Part shown: one piece after another, positions 29,233-38,200 of the stretch | Numbering within the stretch: position 1 is the stretch's first letter | Layout of the letters: each line of letters begins with the position of its first letter | Origin: Caulobacter segnis | Lineage (GTDB): Bacteria; Pseudomonadota; Alphaproteobacteria; Caulobacterales; Caulobacteraceae | Reading direction: 5' to 3' | NCBI RefSeq assembly: GCF_019931575.1 | Contig: NZ_CP082923.1 | Location: 3,472,001-3,536,000, forward strand | DNA: 64,000 nt | The notes under the pieces: generated by a model | Databases searched by the model: none | Told to the model about the DNA's origin: nothing | Seen by the model: only the letters and a program-made list of their open reading frames with translations | Translations under genes and position numbers: made by a program

Positions 29233-29636
29233 CAGACCGAGCAGAACTCCAGCCAGACCTGGTGCAGATCGCTGCCGGTGTCGCTGGCCAGCGCGGCGCG
29301 GCCATTGACGACGACGTACGGCTGGAAGTCGCCGGCGGCGCCCACCTGAACCTCGCCGCAGACGGCGACACGGCCTTGGCGATGTTCGATGTGCTCGTTG
29401 CGGAAGCTGATGTTGTCCCAGACTTCCAGGTGGCGCTTCACGGTCCATTGCGCCCCGCCAAGCTCCATCTGGCGGATGCGGGGCAAGGCCAGAGGGGTCT
29501 CGATCTGGGCGGACTTGGCGCTGGGATGATAGCCGACAGCCATCATGCCCACGATGCCCAGCAGGATCAGATAGGGCGTGCTCGAGCGATGCACGGACGA
29601 CGACGTCGCCTGCCCTCGCGCCACATTTCCGACCAT
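29232..29636 (-). CDS. Small exported or membrane-anchored protein, unknown function
   Basis: The ATG at 29636 has GGAG 6-7 bases upstream, so the gene looks real. The 134-residue product has a hydrophobic stretch (YLILLGIVGMMAVGYHP, about residues 22-38) near the N-terminus, which could be a signal anchor. A soluble domain without recognised motifs follows, with two Cys residues. It converges on the pca operon and lies 264 bp downstream of the cellulose operon on the same strand, so it may be an accessory of that system or independent. No function is proposed. Confidence 0.6.
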   Translation of the reverse strand: MVGNVARGQATSSSVHRSSTPYLILLGIVGMMAVGYHPSAKSAQIETPLALPRIRQMELGGAQWTVKRHLEVWDNISFRNEHIEHRQGRVAVCGEVQVGAAGDFQPYVVVNGRAALASDTGSDLHQVWLEFCSV

Positions 29637-29695
29637 GGAAATCTCCGCCTCTCGTCAGGCCCTGACAAGTCGAGGGCAGCTCACGTTGAATGTAC

Positions 29696-29710
29696 TTAAC
29701 ACAGCTTTAC
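29696..29710. promoter_or_regulatory. CtrA-like box
   Basis: TTAACACAGCTTTAC matches the CtrA layout TTAA-N7-TTAA with one mismatch in the second half. It lies 60 bp upstream of the small exported protein gene, in a 264-bp gap that also holds a 6-bp-stem hairpin (CTCGCG/CGCGAG, 29791-29807), a possible terminator of the cellulose operon. CtrA is inferred only because the organism looks like Caulobacter. Confidence 0.35.
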
Positions 29711-29900
29711 CAAAAGGACCATCGGAAGCCTCCCCAAATCTAGGAAAGTCGAGGCGCCCGCACACTTTTGAAGCATTTACCGAAACCACTCTCGCGGCTA
29801 GCGCGAGCACTCAACCAAACTGTATTTCTGAAACCGCCGTTCTCCCGCGCGACCCAGCGCCGGCGCGTCGCCGGATCTGCGTTGCTCTAGAGCGGACGAA

Positions 29901-30974
29901 TTAGGGTTTACGGGCCGTCGCGGGCCGCTCGCGTCGTTCCTGGGCCGCGATCTGGGTCAGGATCAGCAGGGACGACGAATAGTAGTCCTCGTTGTCGATC
30001 GACGCGGACGCCGAGCGGCCCGTGAGCACCAGGTCGGCGACGCTGGCCATGCCGACCGAGGCGGCGAACGGCGCCACCTCGCCCGTGCGCACGTCAATCC
30101 AGGCCGGCGCCGGTTTGCCGGCCGCGCGGAAGGACGACCACCAGCGCTTGACGGGATCCAGCGTCGCGTCGCCGCAGCGGCCCGACCAGCACAGATAGAG
30201 CGGCACCCGGACGGCGTCGAAACCGAACCGCGGCGGGCGGTCCGGGTCAGTCCACATGGCGCCGGCGCTGTCCACCCGCACCCAGTCGACGGGCAGGTCC
30301 ATCGTGCCGAAACGCGCGTCGCGCAGCGCCCGCAGCGCCTGGTCGCGAACGCCTGGCCACGGCGAGCGAGGTTCGCGCGTGGCGAAGGCGTCCAGGGCCG
30401 GCATGATGGCGTAGGACGGGTTGAAGACCATGCCGTCGGCCTGGACGAAGCCCTCCATACCCGGCGCCAGCAAGGTGCGGTCGCCCTGGCGGACCAGCAG
30501 TTTGGCGAGGATCGCCTTGCGGATCTCGGCGCTGGCCTGGACATATTCCGGCCGCCGCCAGCGCTCGCCGCCGCGCAGCAGGGCCCAGGCGATAAGCAGG
30601 TCGCCGTCGAGGGCGTTGTTGGGGTCGGGCGTGTGCAGGTCGCCGGTCGGGACATAGCGCCAACGAAACAGGCGCGTGTCCGAACGGGACAGGGTGCGGT
30701 CCGTCCAGGACCAGAGCTTCTTGAAGGTGTCGGGGTCGTCGTAGGCGGTCGCCATGACCATCGCGAACCCCTGCCCCTCGGAATGGCTGACATTCCCGTT
30801 GCCGGTGTCCACGACGCGCCCTTCGGGTTGGACGAAGCGCGACTTGTACGCCGTCCAGTTCCGAGGCGACGAGGGGGCGGCGCAGGCGCTCATCGTCACC
30901 GCCTGGAAGGTCAGGGCGGCGATCAGCAGCAGGGCCGATCGCCTAGAGGCCATAGGAGAAGTCCAGCGCGTCAT
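29901..30974 (-). CDS. bcsZ: Glycoside hydrolase family 8 endoglucanase of the cellulose operon
   Basis: The 357-residue protein is a GH8 cellulase with the catalytic acid in SHSEGQGFAM (about residues 63-72) and the downstream DPNNALDGDLLIAWAL pattern. BcsZ/CMCax trims nascent glucan in the periplasm and is needed for normal cellulose export. The N-terminus is hydrophobic, and Cys31 in MSAC could be a lipoprotein site. The start at 30974 overlaps bcsD by 32 bp; a second ATG at 30953 (11-bp overlap) is just as possible, since neither has a clear ribosome site. Confidence 0.88.
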   Translation of the reverse strand: MTRWTSPMASRRSALLLIAALTFQAVTMSACAAPSSPRNWTAYKSRFVQPEGRVVDTGNGNVSHSEGQGFAMVMATAYDDPDTFKKLWSWTDRTLSRSDTRLFRWRYVPTGDLHTPDPNNALDGDLLIAWALLRGGERWRRPEYVQASAEIRKAILAKLLVRQGDRTLLAPGMEGFVQADGMVFNPSYAIMPALDAFATREPRSPWPGVRDQALRALRDARFGTMDLPVDWVRVDSAGAMWTDPDRPPRFGFDAVRVPLYLCWSGRCGDATLDPVKRWWSSFRAAGKPAPAWIDVRTGEVAPFAASVGMASVADLVLTGRSASASIDNEDYYSSSLLILTQIAAQERRERPATARKP

Positions 30975-31446
30975 CGCCGCCGCTGTCGCGGTAGGTGGCC
31001 TTCATCTCCGGACGCCCGCCCTGAGTCTGCAGCCAGATCGTGTAGACGCCCTCGAGAATGGCGGCGAAGGCCCGGCGCCAGTGGCCGCTTTGGTCCTCCA
31101 TGTGCAGGCCCGGATAGGCGCGGTGGCGGATCGAGATCGCGCTGTCGTCCAGCGACAGGGCCACGAACCCCCAGTCCAGCTCGGCCAGCACCTTGTTCAG
31201 CGACGCTTCCAGCTCTTCCAGCGTCTTGACCGACGGCAGGGCGACCTCGCCGGAGACGCGCAGGCCGATCTGGCGGTAGAAGCCCCAGGCCTCCTCCGCG
31301 CTGAAGTTTTCGAACAGCTCATCGGCCATCGCCACCAGAACGGTCCGCCACTGCGGGCTGAACTGACGGGCGGCCAGATAGCGCAGCTCCGCCGTGTCGG
31401 TCTTCGGCGCCTCAGGCGCTCCCCGGGACGAGAGACTCTTCAACAT
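30943..31446 (-). CDS. bcsD: Cellulose synthase subunit D
   Basis: The 167-residue protein resembles BcsD/AcsD, a periplasmic octameric ring that guides glucan chains into ordered ribbons in Komagataeibacter. Supporting features are the size (156 residues in AcsD), the family-like stretches ELRYLAARQFSPQWRTVL and FYRQIGLRVS, and its place between bcsC and bcsZ. AGGAAT precedes the ATG. Recognition rests on family resemblance plus context, without a catalytic motif. Confidence 0.82.
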   Translation of the reverse strand: MLKSLSSRGAPEAPKTDTAELRYLAARQFSPQWRTVLVAMADELFENFSAEEAWGFYRQIGLRVSGEVALPSVKTLEELEASLNKVLAELDWGFVALSLDDSAISIRHRAYPGLHMEDQSGHWRRAFAAILEGVYTIWLQTQGGRPEMKATYRDSGGDDALDFSYGL

Positions 31447-31455
31447 CGGATATTC

Positions 31456-34400
31456 CTATTGGCTGGCCAGGATCCGCCGCAGATAGAAGCGGAACTTGTA
31501 TTCGTTGTAGATCCCGAAGGTGTCCGCCGAGAGCTCGCCGCCGGCGGCCGTACCGGCCGACAGCTTGTACTCGCCCGAGAACAGCCCGGTCAGGCCGATG
31601 CCCGTCTTGCTGGCCGAGTCGTAGCGGGCCAGGATCGTGGAGTCCGCGGACGCATAGGACTCCAGCGCCTGCTGCGCAGCCGGATTGTTCGGGAACACCG
31701 CGGCGCTGTCTTCGCTGTAGGACTGGACGCCGACGCTGAACCCGGCCTTCACCTGCCAGCGCTCACGCTCCATCGAATAGGTCACCGGCAGGGCGACGCT
31801 GACGAACTGCTGCGGGCTGAAGTAGCCGCCGTGGCCGAAGCTGAAGAAGCGCAGGTTCTTGTCATAGGCCTGCATGTTGGCGTTCAGGCCGATCTGCAGC
31901 TGGTTGCCGTTGCTGTCGATCGGGCGGAAGTAGGCGCCGGCGTTGATCTCGAAGCCGGTGTTGCTGAGAACGTTGCGGCCGGTTAGGCGCCGATAGGCCC
32001 CGTCCAAATAGGCGCCGCCCGAGCCGAAATTGGCCGATCCGCCCAGGCTGACGTTGCGACGGATGACGCCGCCCCATTCCACGCCCGTCAGGGGATCGCG
32101 ATCGCCCGAATAGGCCAGGACGCTGTCGGTGACCGGGCGCTGCTCGACCGTCGCGCGGATCTGCCCCTCGCCCAGGCCCAGTCGCGCGGTGAGGCCGCCG
32201 GTGAAGGTGGTGCGCATGAAGCCCAGCGGCGTCACCCCGGCGTCCAGCGAAACCGGACCCGAGTCGTAGAACATCGACACGCCGGCGCCGGCTTGGCTGC
32301 GGCTGTCCAGGCCGGGCAGGACGATGATGTTGCCCGCCGCGGTCGCCTCGGCGACGACCAGCGGGTTGGTGCCGAGGTTGGCCGTGGCCGCTTCCCCAGG
32401 GGCTCCGGCGCTGATGATGACCGGGTTGACGGCCACGCCCAGGCGACCGATGCCGAACGGCGAGACCGACGCGGCGATCCGGGTGCTGGCCTCGAACAGA
32501 CGGCTGGCGCCCTGCTCACCGCTGCGCGCGCGCAGAGTGGCCGCGCCCTCGAACTGCGGCGCGGTCGACTGGCGAAGCGCGGCGATTTCCTTGTTCACCT
32601 TCGTCGGCAGCGGCAGGGCGCTGTCGGGGACCGACGACACGGTCGCCGGGCTGCTGGCCGCCCGCGTGCTCGCCGAGGCGTAGGCGCGAGGCGGGGTGTA
32701 GGCGGGGCTGGGCGTCGGCAGCGGCGCGAGCGCGGCCGGAGCATAGGCCGGGGCCGGCGCGTAGGCGGGCGCGGGCGCGTAGGCCGGGGTGGCGTCCGCG
32801 TAGATGGCCGCCGGCGGCGCCAGGGGGTTGGAGTTGGCGGGCAGGCTCGCGCCGCCGCCGTAACCACCGAGCGTGCTCTGCGGAGAATTGATCGGGCCGC
32901 CGCCATAGCTCGCGCTGGGCGCGGGCGCGTAGGCGGCGTAGGCCGAGGGCTGGGTCGCCGCCGGGGTCGGCAGCTGCGGCAGGCCCGGAGCGCCGCCATA
33001 GGCCGAAGGCGAAACCGCCGGCGCGCCATAGGTCGGCGCGTCGACCGCCTGGGCGATCGCGCGAGCGGCGAAGGGGTTGGGGCCCAGCGCGCCGCCGATG
33101 CCGGCGGGCGAGCCGGGTTGTCCGCCCTGCCCGCGCGTCAACAGGCTCTGGGCGCGCTCGAACGCCTTGAGGGCCGCGCGTTCATGGCCGCGAGCCTGCT
33201 CCATCTGGCCTACTTGGTAGTAGAGCTCCGCGTCGTTCGGCTTGAGGGCGATCGCGCGGCGCAACAGCCCCTCGGCGCGACCATAGTCTCCCGCTCGCAC
33301 GGCCACTCGCGCCGAGCCGGCCAGGGCGTCCTGGTCGTTCGGATTGATCGTCAGCAGGACGTCATAGGTCTGGGCCGCCTGCTGGGCGAGGTCGCCCGAA
33401 TCATAGAGGCGCGCCAGGGCGGCCAGCAGCGACGGGTCGCGCGGCGCTACCGTGAAGCCTTGCGACAGGGTGTCGAACGCGCCGGCGTAGTCACCGGCCA
33501 TGCGCAGACGGTCGGCCCGGCGACCCGCGTACAGCGCCGCGAGGGCGCGATACTCGCCCTGCGGCGCCTGCTGGGCGGCCGCGTTGAGCAGATTGATGGC
33601 GGCGGCGTCCTGCCCGGTCTGGGCCAGGACCGCCAGGAAGCCGGACGCTTCCGACGGCTTGAAGCTGGCCGGCGGCTGGCGCGAGGCCTCCAGGGCCAGG
33701 GCGGTCGCCTGGTAGGCGTCGCCCAGGTCGAGCAGGGTCTCGGCGATGCGACCACGAACGGAGAAGCTGGGCGAGGTGCGCGACATGTAGCCCCGAAGGA
33801 GGCTGACGCCGTCGACGTTGCGCCCCTGGGCGCCCCAGCGTTTGGCCTGCTCGATGGCGCTCAGGGCCTCGACCCGCGCGACCAGATCGCGGACGGCGCG
33901 GTTGCGGCTGGCCTCGGGCACGCGGCGCAGAAGGCCCACGGCCTCTTCGTTGCGGCCCTGCGATTCCGAGAACAACGCCGCGGCCTGCAAGGCCTCGGGA
34001 TCGCTGGACTGGTAGAGCGGCGCCATAAGGGATTGCGCCTCGGCGCCCTGCCCCTGCTCGGACAGGAAACGGGAATAGTCGTAGCGCGACCACGGGTTAG
34101 ACGGGTTCGCCGTCAGCGCCGCCGACAGGGCGGCTCCGGCGCCGAAGATGTCGCCGCGCTTTTCCAGCTCGTTGGCGCGCGCGCGTTCGATCGCGGCGCG
34201 GGTCTGGCCGGCCGTCGGCCCCGTGAGGCTGGCGGCGACCTGGCTGGCTTCGTCGTACCGGGCCTGGTCGGCCAGGACCTGGGCGAGGCCCGAGATCGCT
34301 TCGGGCCGCTGCGGCGCGCCGCTGAGCACCGATCGGAACGCGGTTTCGGCTTCGGCCGGTCGACCCAGCGCGGCCAGGGTCTGCCCCCACAGGACCTGGG

Positions 34401-35277
34401 CTTCGACGCGATCCGGGTTCTGGCCGGTCGCGAGCGGCCTCACCGCCTGCTCGGCCTGGGCGTAGCGGCCACCTTCATAGGCGGCGCGAGCCCGCGACAG
34501 CGTACCGAAGAACTGGGCCGACCGCAGGGCTTCGCCCCACCGCTGGTCGCCGTTCGCGCCGCGGATGGCGCGGCGCAGAAGCTCCTCGGCGTCGGCGAAC
34601 CGCGCCTGCTGCAGGCGGATGATCCCCAGGCCGCCGGCGGCGTCGAGATCGCTCGATCGCTCCCGCAGCGCCTGGTTGAACAGTCGCTCGGCCCCGGCGA
34701 GGTCCTTGCGCTCCAGCGCCTCGAAGCCGGCGGCGCGCGAGGCGCCGCTGGGATCGATCGGCGTGGCCGGCTTGGCGGCCGCCTCTTGTTGCTTGCCCTG
34801 CCGCACGTCGGAGAACGGCGGCTCCGCGGGTTCGGCCGGCGCCGCGGCCGTGGCCCGCGCCTTCAGTTCCTTGCCCAGAGCGACGACGCGCGAGTCGGAC
34901 TCGCCGACCGCCCCGCGCAGCTGGCGCGTCCAGCGCTCGCCCGCCGTGAAGTCGCCGTCCTCGAGCGCGTAGGTCGCCAGGCGCTGCAACACCTGCGGGT
35001 TGTTGGGGCTTTCCCTCAAGGCGCGCTGCAGGGCCTGGGCCCCGAGATCCTTGCGGCCCCGCTTACGCTGGGCGGCCGCCTGGTTCAGCAGCGCCTGGAC
35101 CGCCCCGCCCTGAACGGCGGGCGGCGGCGGCGCGACGACCTTGGGCGTCGGCGCCTTGGTCGTCGGAACGAGCGGCGTGGCGGCCGGCTTTTCGGTCGGC
35201 AGACGGGGCTGGACCTGCGCCATGGCCGTGGAGGCCATCAGCGTCGAGACCAGGGAGATGCAGACGGAGGTCTTCAC
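31456..35277 (-). CDS. bcsC: Cellulose synthase subunit C, TPR and outer-membrane pore
   Basis: The 1273-residue protein has a signal peptide (residues 1-20, ending MAQ). A long run of TPR repeats follows (about residues 55-710), then a Pro/Ala/Tyr-rich linker (about residues 740-890, with YAPAP repeats) and a C-terminal beta-barrel domain (about 930-1273) ending FRFYLRRILASQ. BcsC scaffolds the periplasmic complex and lets glucan cross the outer membrane. Its start overlaps the bcsAB stop by 4 bp, and bcsD follows after 9 bp. The linker is unusually long and repetitive. Confidence 0.93.
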   Translation of the reverse strand: MKTSVCISLVSTLMASTAMAQVQPRLPTEKPAATPLVPTTKAPTPKVVAPPPPAVQGGAVQALLNQAAAQRKRGRKDLGAQALQRALRESPNNPQVLQRLATYALEDGDFTAGERWTRQLRGAVGESDSRVVALGKELKARATAAAPAEPAEPPFSDVRQGKQQEAAAKPATPIDPSGASRAAGFEALERKDLAGAERLFNQALRERSSDLDAAGGLGIIRLQQARFADAEELLRRAIRGANGDQRWGEALRSAQFFGTLSRARAAYEGGRYAQAEQAVRPLATGQNPDRVEAQVLWGQTLAALGRPAEAETAFRSVLSGAPQRPEAISGLAQVLADQARYDEASQVAASLTGPTAGQTRAAIERARANELEKRGDIFGAGAALSAALTANPSNPWSRYDYSRFLSEQGQGAEAQSLMAPLYQSSDPEALQAAALFSESQGRNEEAVGLLRRVPEASRNRAVRDLVARVEALSAIEQAKRWGAQGRNVDGVSLLRGYMSRTSPSFSVRGRIAETLLDLGDAYQATALALEASRQPPASFKPSEASGFLAVLAQTGQDAAAINLLNAAAQQAPQGEYRALAALYAGRRADRLRMAGDYAGAFDTLSQGFTVAPRDPSLLAALARLYDSGDLAQQAAQTYDVLLTINPNDQDALAGSARVAVRAGDYGRAEGLLRRAIALKPNDAELYYQVGQMEQARGHERAALKAFERAQSLLTRGQGGQPGSPAGIGGALGPNPFAARAIAQAVDAPTYGAPAVSPSAYGGAPGLPQLPTPAATQPSAYAAYAPAPSASYGGGPINSPQSTLGGYGGGASLPANSNPLAPPAAIYADATPAYAPAPAYAPAPAYAPAALAPLPTPSPAYTPPRAYASASTRAASSPATVSSVPDSALPLPTKVNKEIAALRQSTAPQFEGAATLRARSGEQGASRLFEASTRIAASVSPFGIGRLGVAVNPVIISAGAPGEAATANLGTNPLVVAEATAAGNIIVLPGLDSRSQAGAGVSMFYDSGPVSLDAGVTPLGFMRTTFTGGLTARLGLGEGQIRATVEQRPVTDSVLAYSGDRDPLTGVEWGGVIRRNVSLGGSANFGSGGAYLDGAYRRLTGRNVLSNTGFEINAGAYFRPIDSNGNQLQIGLNANMQAYDKNLRFFSFGHGGYFSPQQFVSVALPVTYSMERERWQVKAGFSVGVQSYSEDSAAVFPNNPAAQQALESYASADSTILARYDSASKTGIGLTGLFSGEYKLSAGTAAGGELSADTFGIYNEYKFRFYLRRILASQ

Positions 35278-38200
35278 CGCTGGCCACCCTCGTTGTCGAA
35301 CATACGCTTGCGTTCATGAGCGGCCAGGACCACCCAGAAGCCCAGACCGATCACCATCGACGCGCCGATCACCGCCAGGCCGAGGATCAGCGGGTTGCGG
35401 CTGCACCACCACATGATGGCCACCCACCAGGGCAAATGACCAGACCAGAAGCCGGGCGACACCTGGAAGCTATTGAAGCTCTTGTTGGTGGAGATGGCCA
35501 GGTCGCCCTGCATGGCGGCGTTGGCCTCCGGCTTGGCCATCGCGTTGACGATTTCCGGCAGGCGGGATGGCGAACCGGCTAGCATGGCGACGACCACGCG
35601 GCTCTTGTCGAACGGCGAGCGCCAGCTGGAGACGCCGGCGAAGTCGCTGATCGTCACCAGCGCCGCGTCGGCGGCGGCGGGATCACGCTGGTCGACATTG
35701 GAGCCGAACCGCGAGAACAGCCGCCCCAGCGGCGACGTCGAGGCCACGCGAAGCTGGCCGCCGTCGACCCGCACGGGGGCGTTCTGGAACAGTTCGGGCG
35801 CTTGAGCGGCGAGCGACAGCGGACCCACGACCAGGATGTCTCGGCCACGCAGGCTCGGCGCGTCGCCCGGACGCGCGATCGTGACCGCCACGGCCGGAGC
35901 GCCGGTGGAATCGCCGATACGGCCGATCATGGTGAACAGCGCCTCCAGCGTTTCCGGCTGGGGCTGCTGCGGGATCAGGACCACGGTCTCCGACAGGTCG
36001 GCGACGCGGCTAAACGGGAAGCCGGAGCTGGCGAAGAAGGCCAGGTCGGGCATGCGCGAGAAGTGGTGCGCGCCCGACAGGTCCAGCGTCGAGTCAGCGT
36101 CGATGCCGACGCGGATGCCCGTCGGCAGCTCGCCCTGGCAGGCGCCCTTACGGTTGCTGTGCAGGTCGTAATAGAACTGCAGCTGGTTCTGACCGAAGAT
36201 GTTGTAGCCGGGGATGTCGACCGAGGCCTTCTGCTGAATGGCCGAGGCGCCGATGAAGTCCCGCACCTTGTCCGACGCCTTCTCGGGGCGCAGCTGGATC
36301 GAGCGGATGTACTTGTCGTTGGCCAGCACATCGAGACGCGAGATCGAATAGTCGAGCCAGGACCCGGCCGGATAGCGATAGCCGAAGGTCAGCTTGGCGC
36401 CGGCCCGGGGCCAGAAGAACAGGTCGGGCGCGGTGCGGAACTCGGCCGTCAGCAGGCCCGGACGCATGCCGGCGCCTTCCAGATAGGACTGGCCGACGAG
36501 GTCGCCCAGGCGGACCGGGCGGCGCGTGTCGACCCAGCGCGGGGCGTCATACGGCAGGCGGCGCGTGATCCCCTGCGGCGTGATCTGGGCGGTCTGGCCC
36601 GAGAGGCTCTTGGGCGAGGTCGCCAGCACGCGCGCGGCGGCCAGGACGTCCTGGTCCGAGCCGCCGGTGATGACGAGCAAGGTGGCGTAGGGGTTGCGCG
36701 GGTTGCGGATCAGGCTGATGGCGGGACCGCTGGCCTCGGGAACGACCCAGCCGCCGATCTGGCTGCCGGCCCGCGCCAGGACGACGGCGTCGCCGTTGGG
36801 CAGGTCGTTGTAGGCCACGGGGAACGAGAAGCCGCGGAAGCTGGCGTTCATGCCGAAATACGACGCGGCGGCGGCGGCGGCGGTGATCAGGTCGTTGGAC
36901 GGCGCTCCGGCGAACACGAACGGCAGCCGCAGCGAGCGGCCTTCCGTGGCGTCGAAGAACGGCGCGGGCAGTCGCGACAGCGTGTCGCCGGTCGACAGCT
37001 GCTGCAGCGTCAGCACCAGGCGGCTGCGGGTGTTGCTGATGTTCGCCCAGAGGGTCGAGTGCAGCGGGTCCTCGCAGTTGCGGGTGTAGTGGCTGATGAA
37101 CCGGAAGCCGAGGCGGTTCTCGCCCGTGAAGAGGCCCGGATCGATCGGCAGGGTGACGATCACGCCCCCGGCGCCGTCGGGCGTCAGGGGCACCGTGCCG
37201 ACGACCTCGTCGTTCAGCAGCACCGTCAGGTGACTGAGGTCCGCGAGCAGTTGCGGCGAATAGGCGAAGTTGAGCGTCAGCTGGGCCTGGGTGACAACCT
37301 CGTCCTGGCGCAGATTGACCGGAATGCCGGCCTCGCCCGACGATCCGATGAGCCGCAGCGGCCGGGTGACGTTGAGATCCTCGAGCGTCATCGCCACCGT
37401 GCGGACGCCGCCGGTGTTCGTGGGCGCGGCCTTCGCCGGCTCGGCGGTCGCCGTTGCGGCGGCGGCCGCGCGGCCGCGCGCCGGCTGGGCATGGCTCTGG
37501 TCGGCGCCCAGGAGGCCGAAGCCGAGCGCCAGGGCGATGATCGCCGCGCCCGTCGACGCGCCGGCCCGCTTGTAGGCCACCGAGGCGCGCGGCGTGTCGC
37601 GATAGCGCCACCACAGCAGGATGGAGATACTGGCGCGCATCAGGTCCATGAACGACTGCCAGGCCGACCAGGACACCTGGTCGTCAACCAACGGCCACGC
37701 ATCCGCGCGCCCCATGACGACCCGCACAAGCTGTCGTCGCGACTCCAGCGTCATGTCCGTGAACATAAACCTCAGCCCGCCCTTCCCGCTCCCCATCATC
37801 TTGACCGGGAATCCAAATGCCTTTTCCGCCGCGAAGATCTCGACGTGGGTGACCTCGCGCCCCTCGATGAGGTCGTCTTCCAGGGCCGGAACAGCCATGC
37901 CGCCCATGGAAACGTTGATGGTCGTGGTCGACATCACGTGACCATCGTCGAAATACAGTCGCGTCGGCAGTTCCACCAACAGGTGCTCGTGCTTGCGGAC
38001 CTGGCGCGTCTCGCGCCCGACGGCGATCGCCGTGATCAGGATCAGCAGGCTGAAGCTCGACCAGCCGACATTGAGCATCACGGTCGAGAGCTGGGCGTCG
38101 AAATATTGCGGCAGCAGGAGCTTGACGATCCCGGACCCGATACCCCCGAACAGCACGCCGGTGGTGACCAGCAGGGGCAGCAGCACCTTGAAGTCGAAAT

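Noticed and set aside
32293..35319. A 1008-codon open frame opposite bcsC
   Set aside because: Antisense shadow of the repetitive bcsC gene, with no signal peptide, domain or ribosome site.
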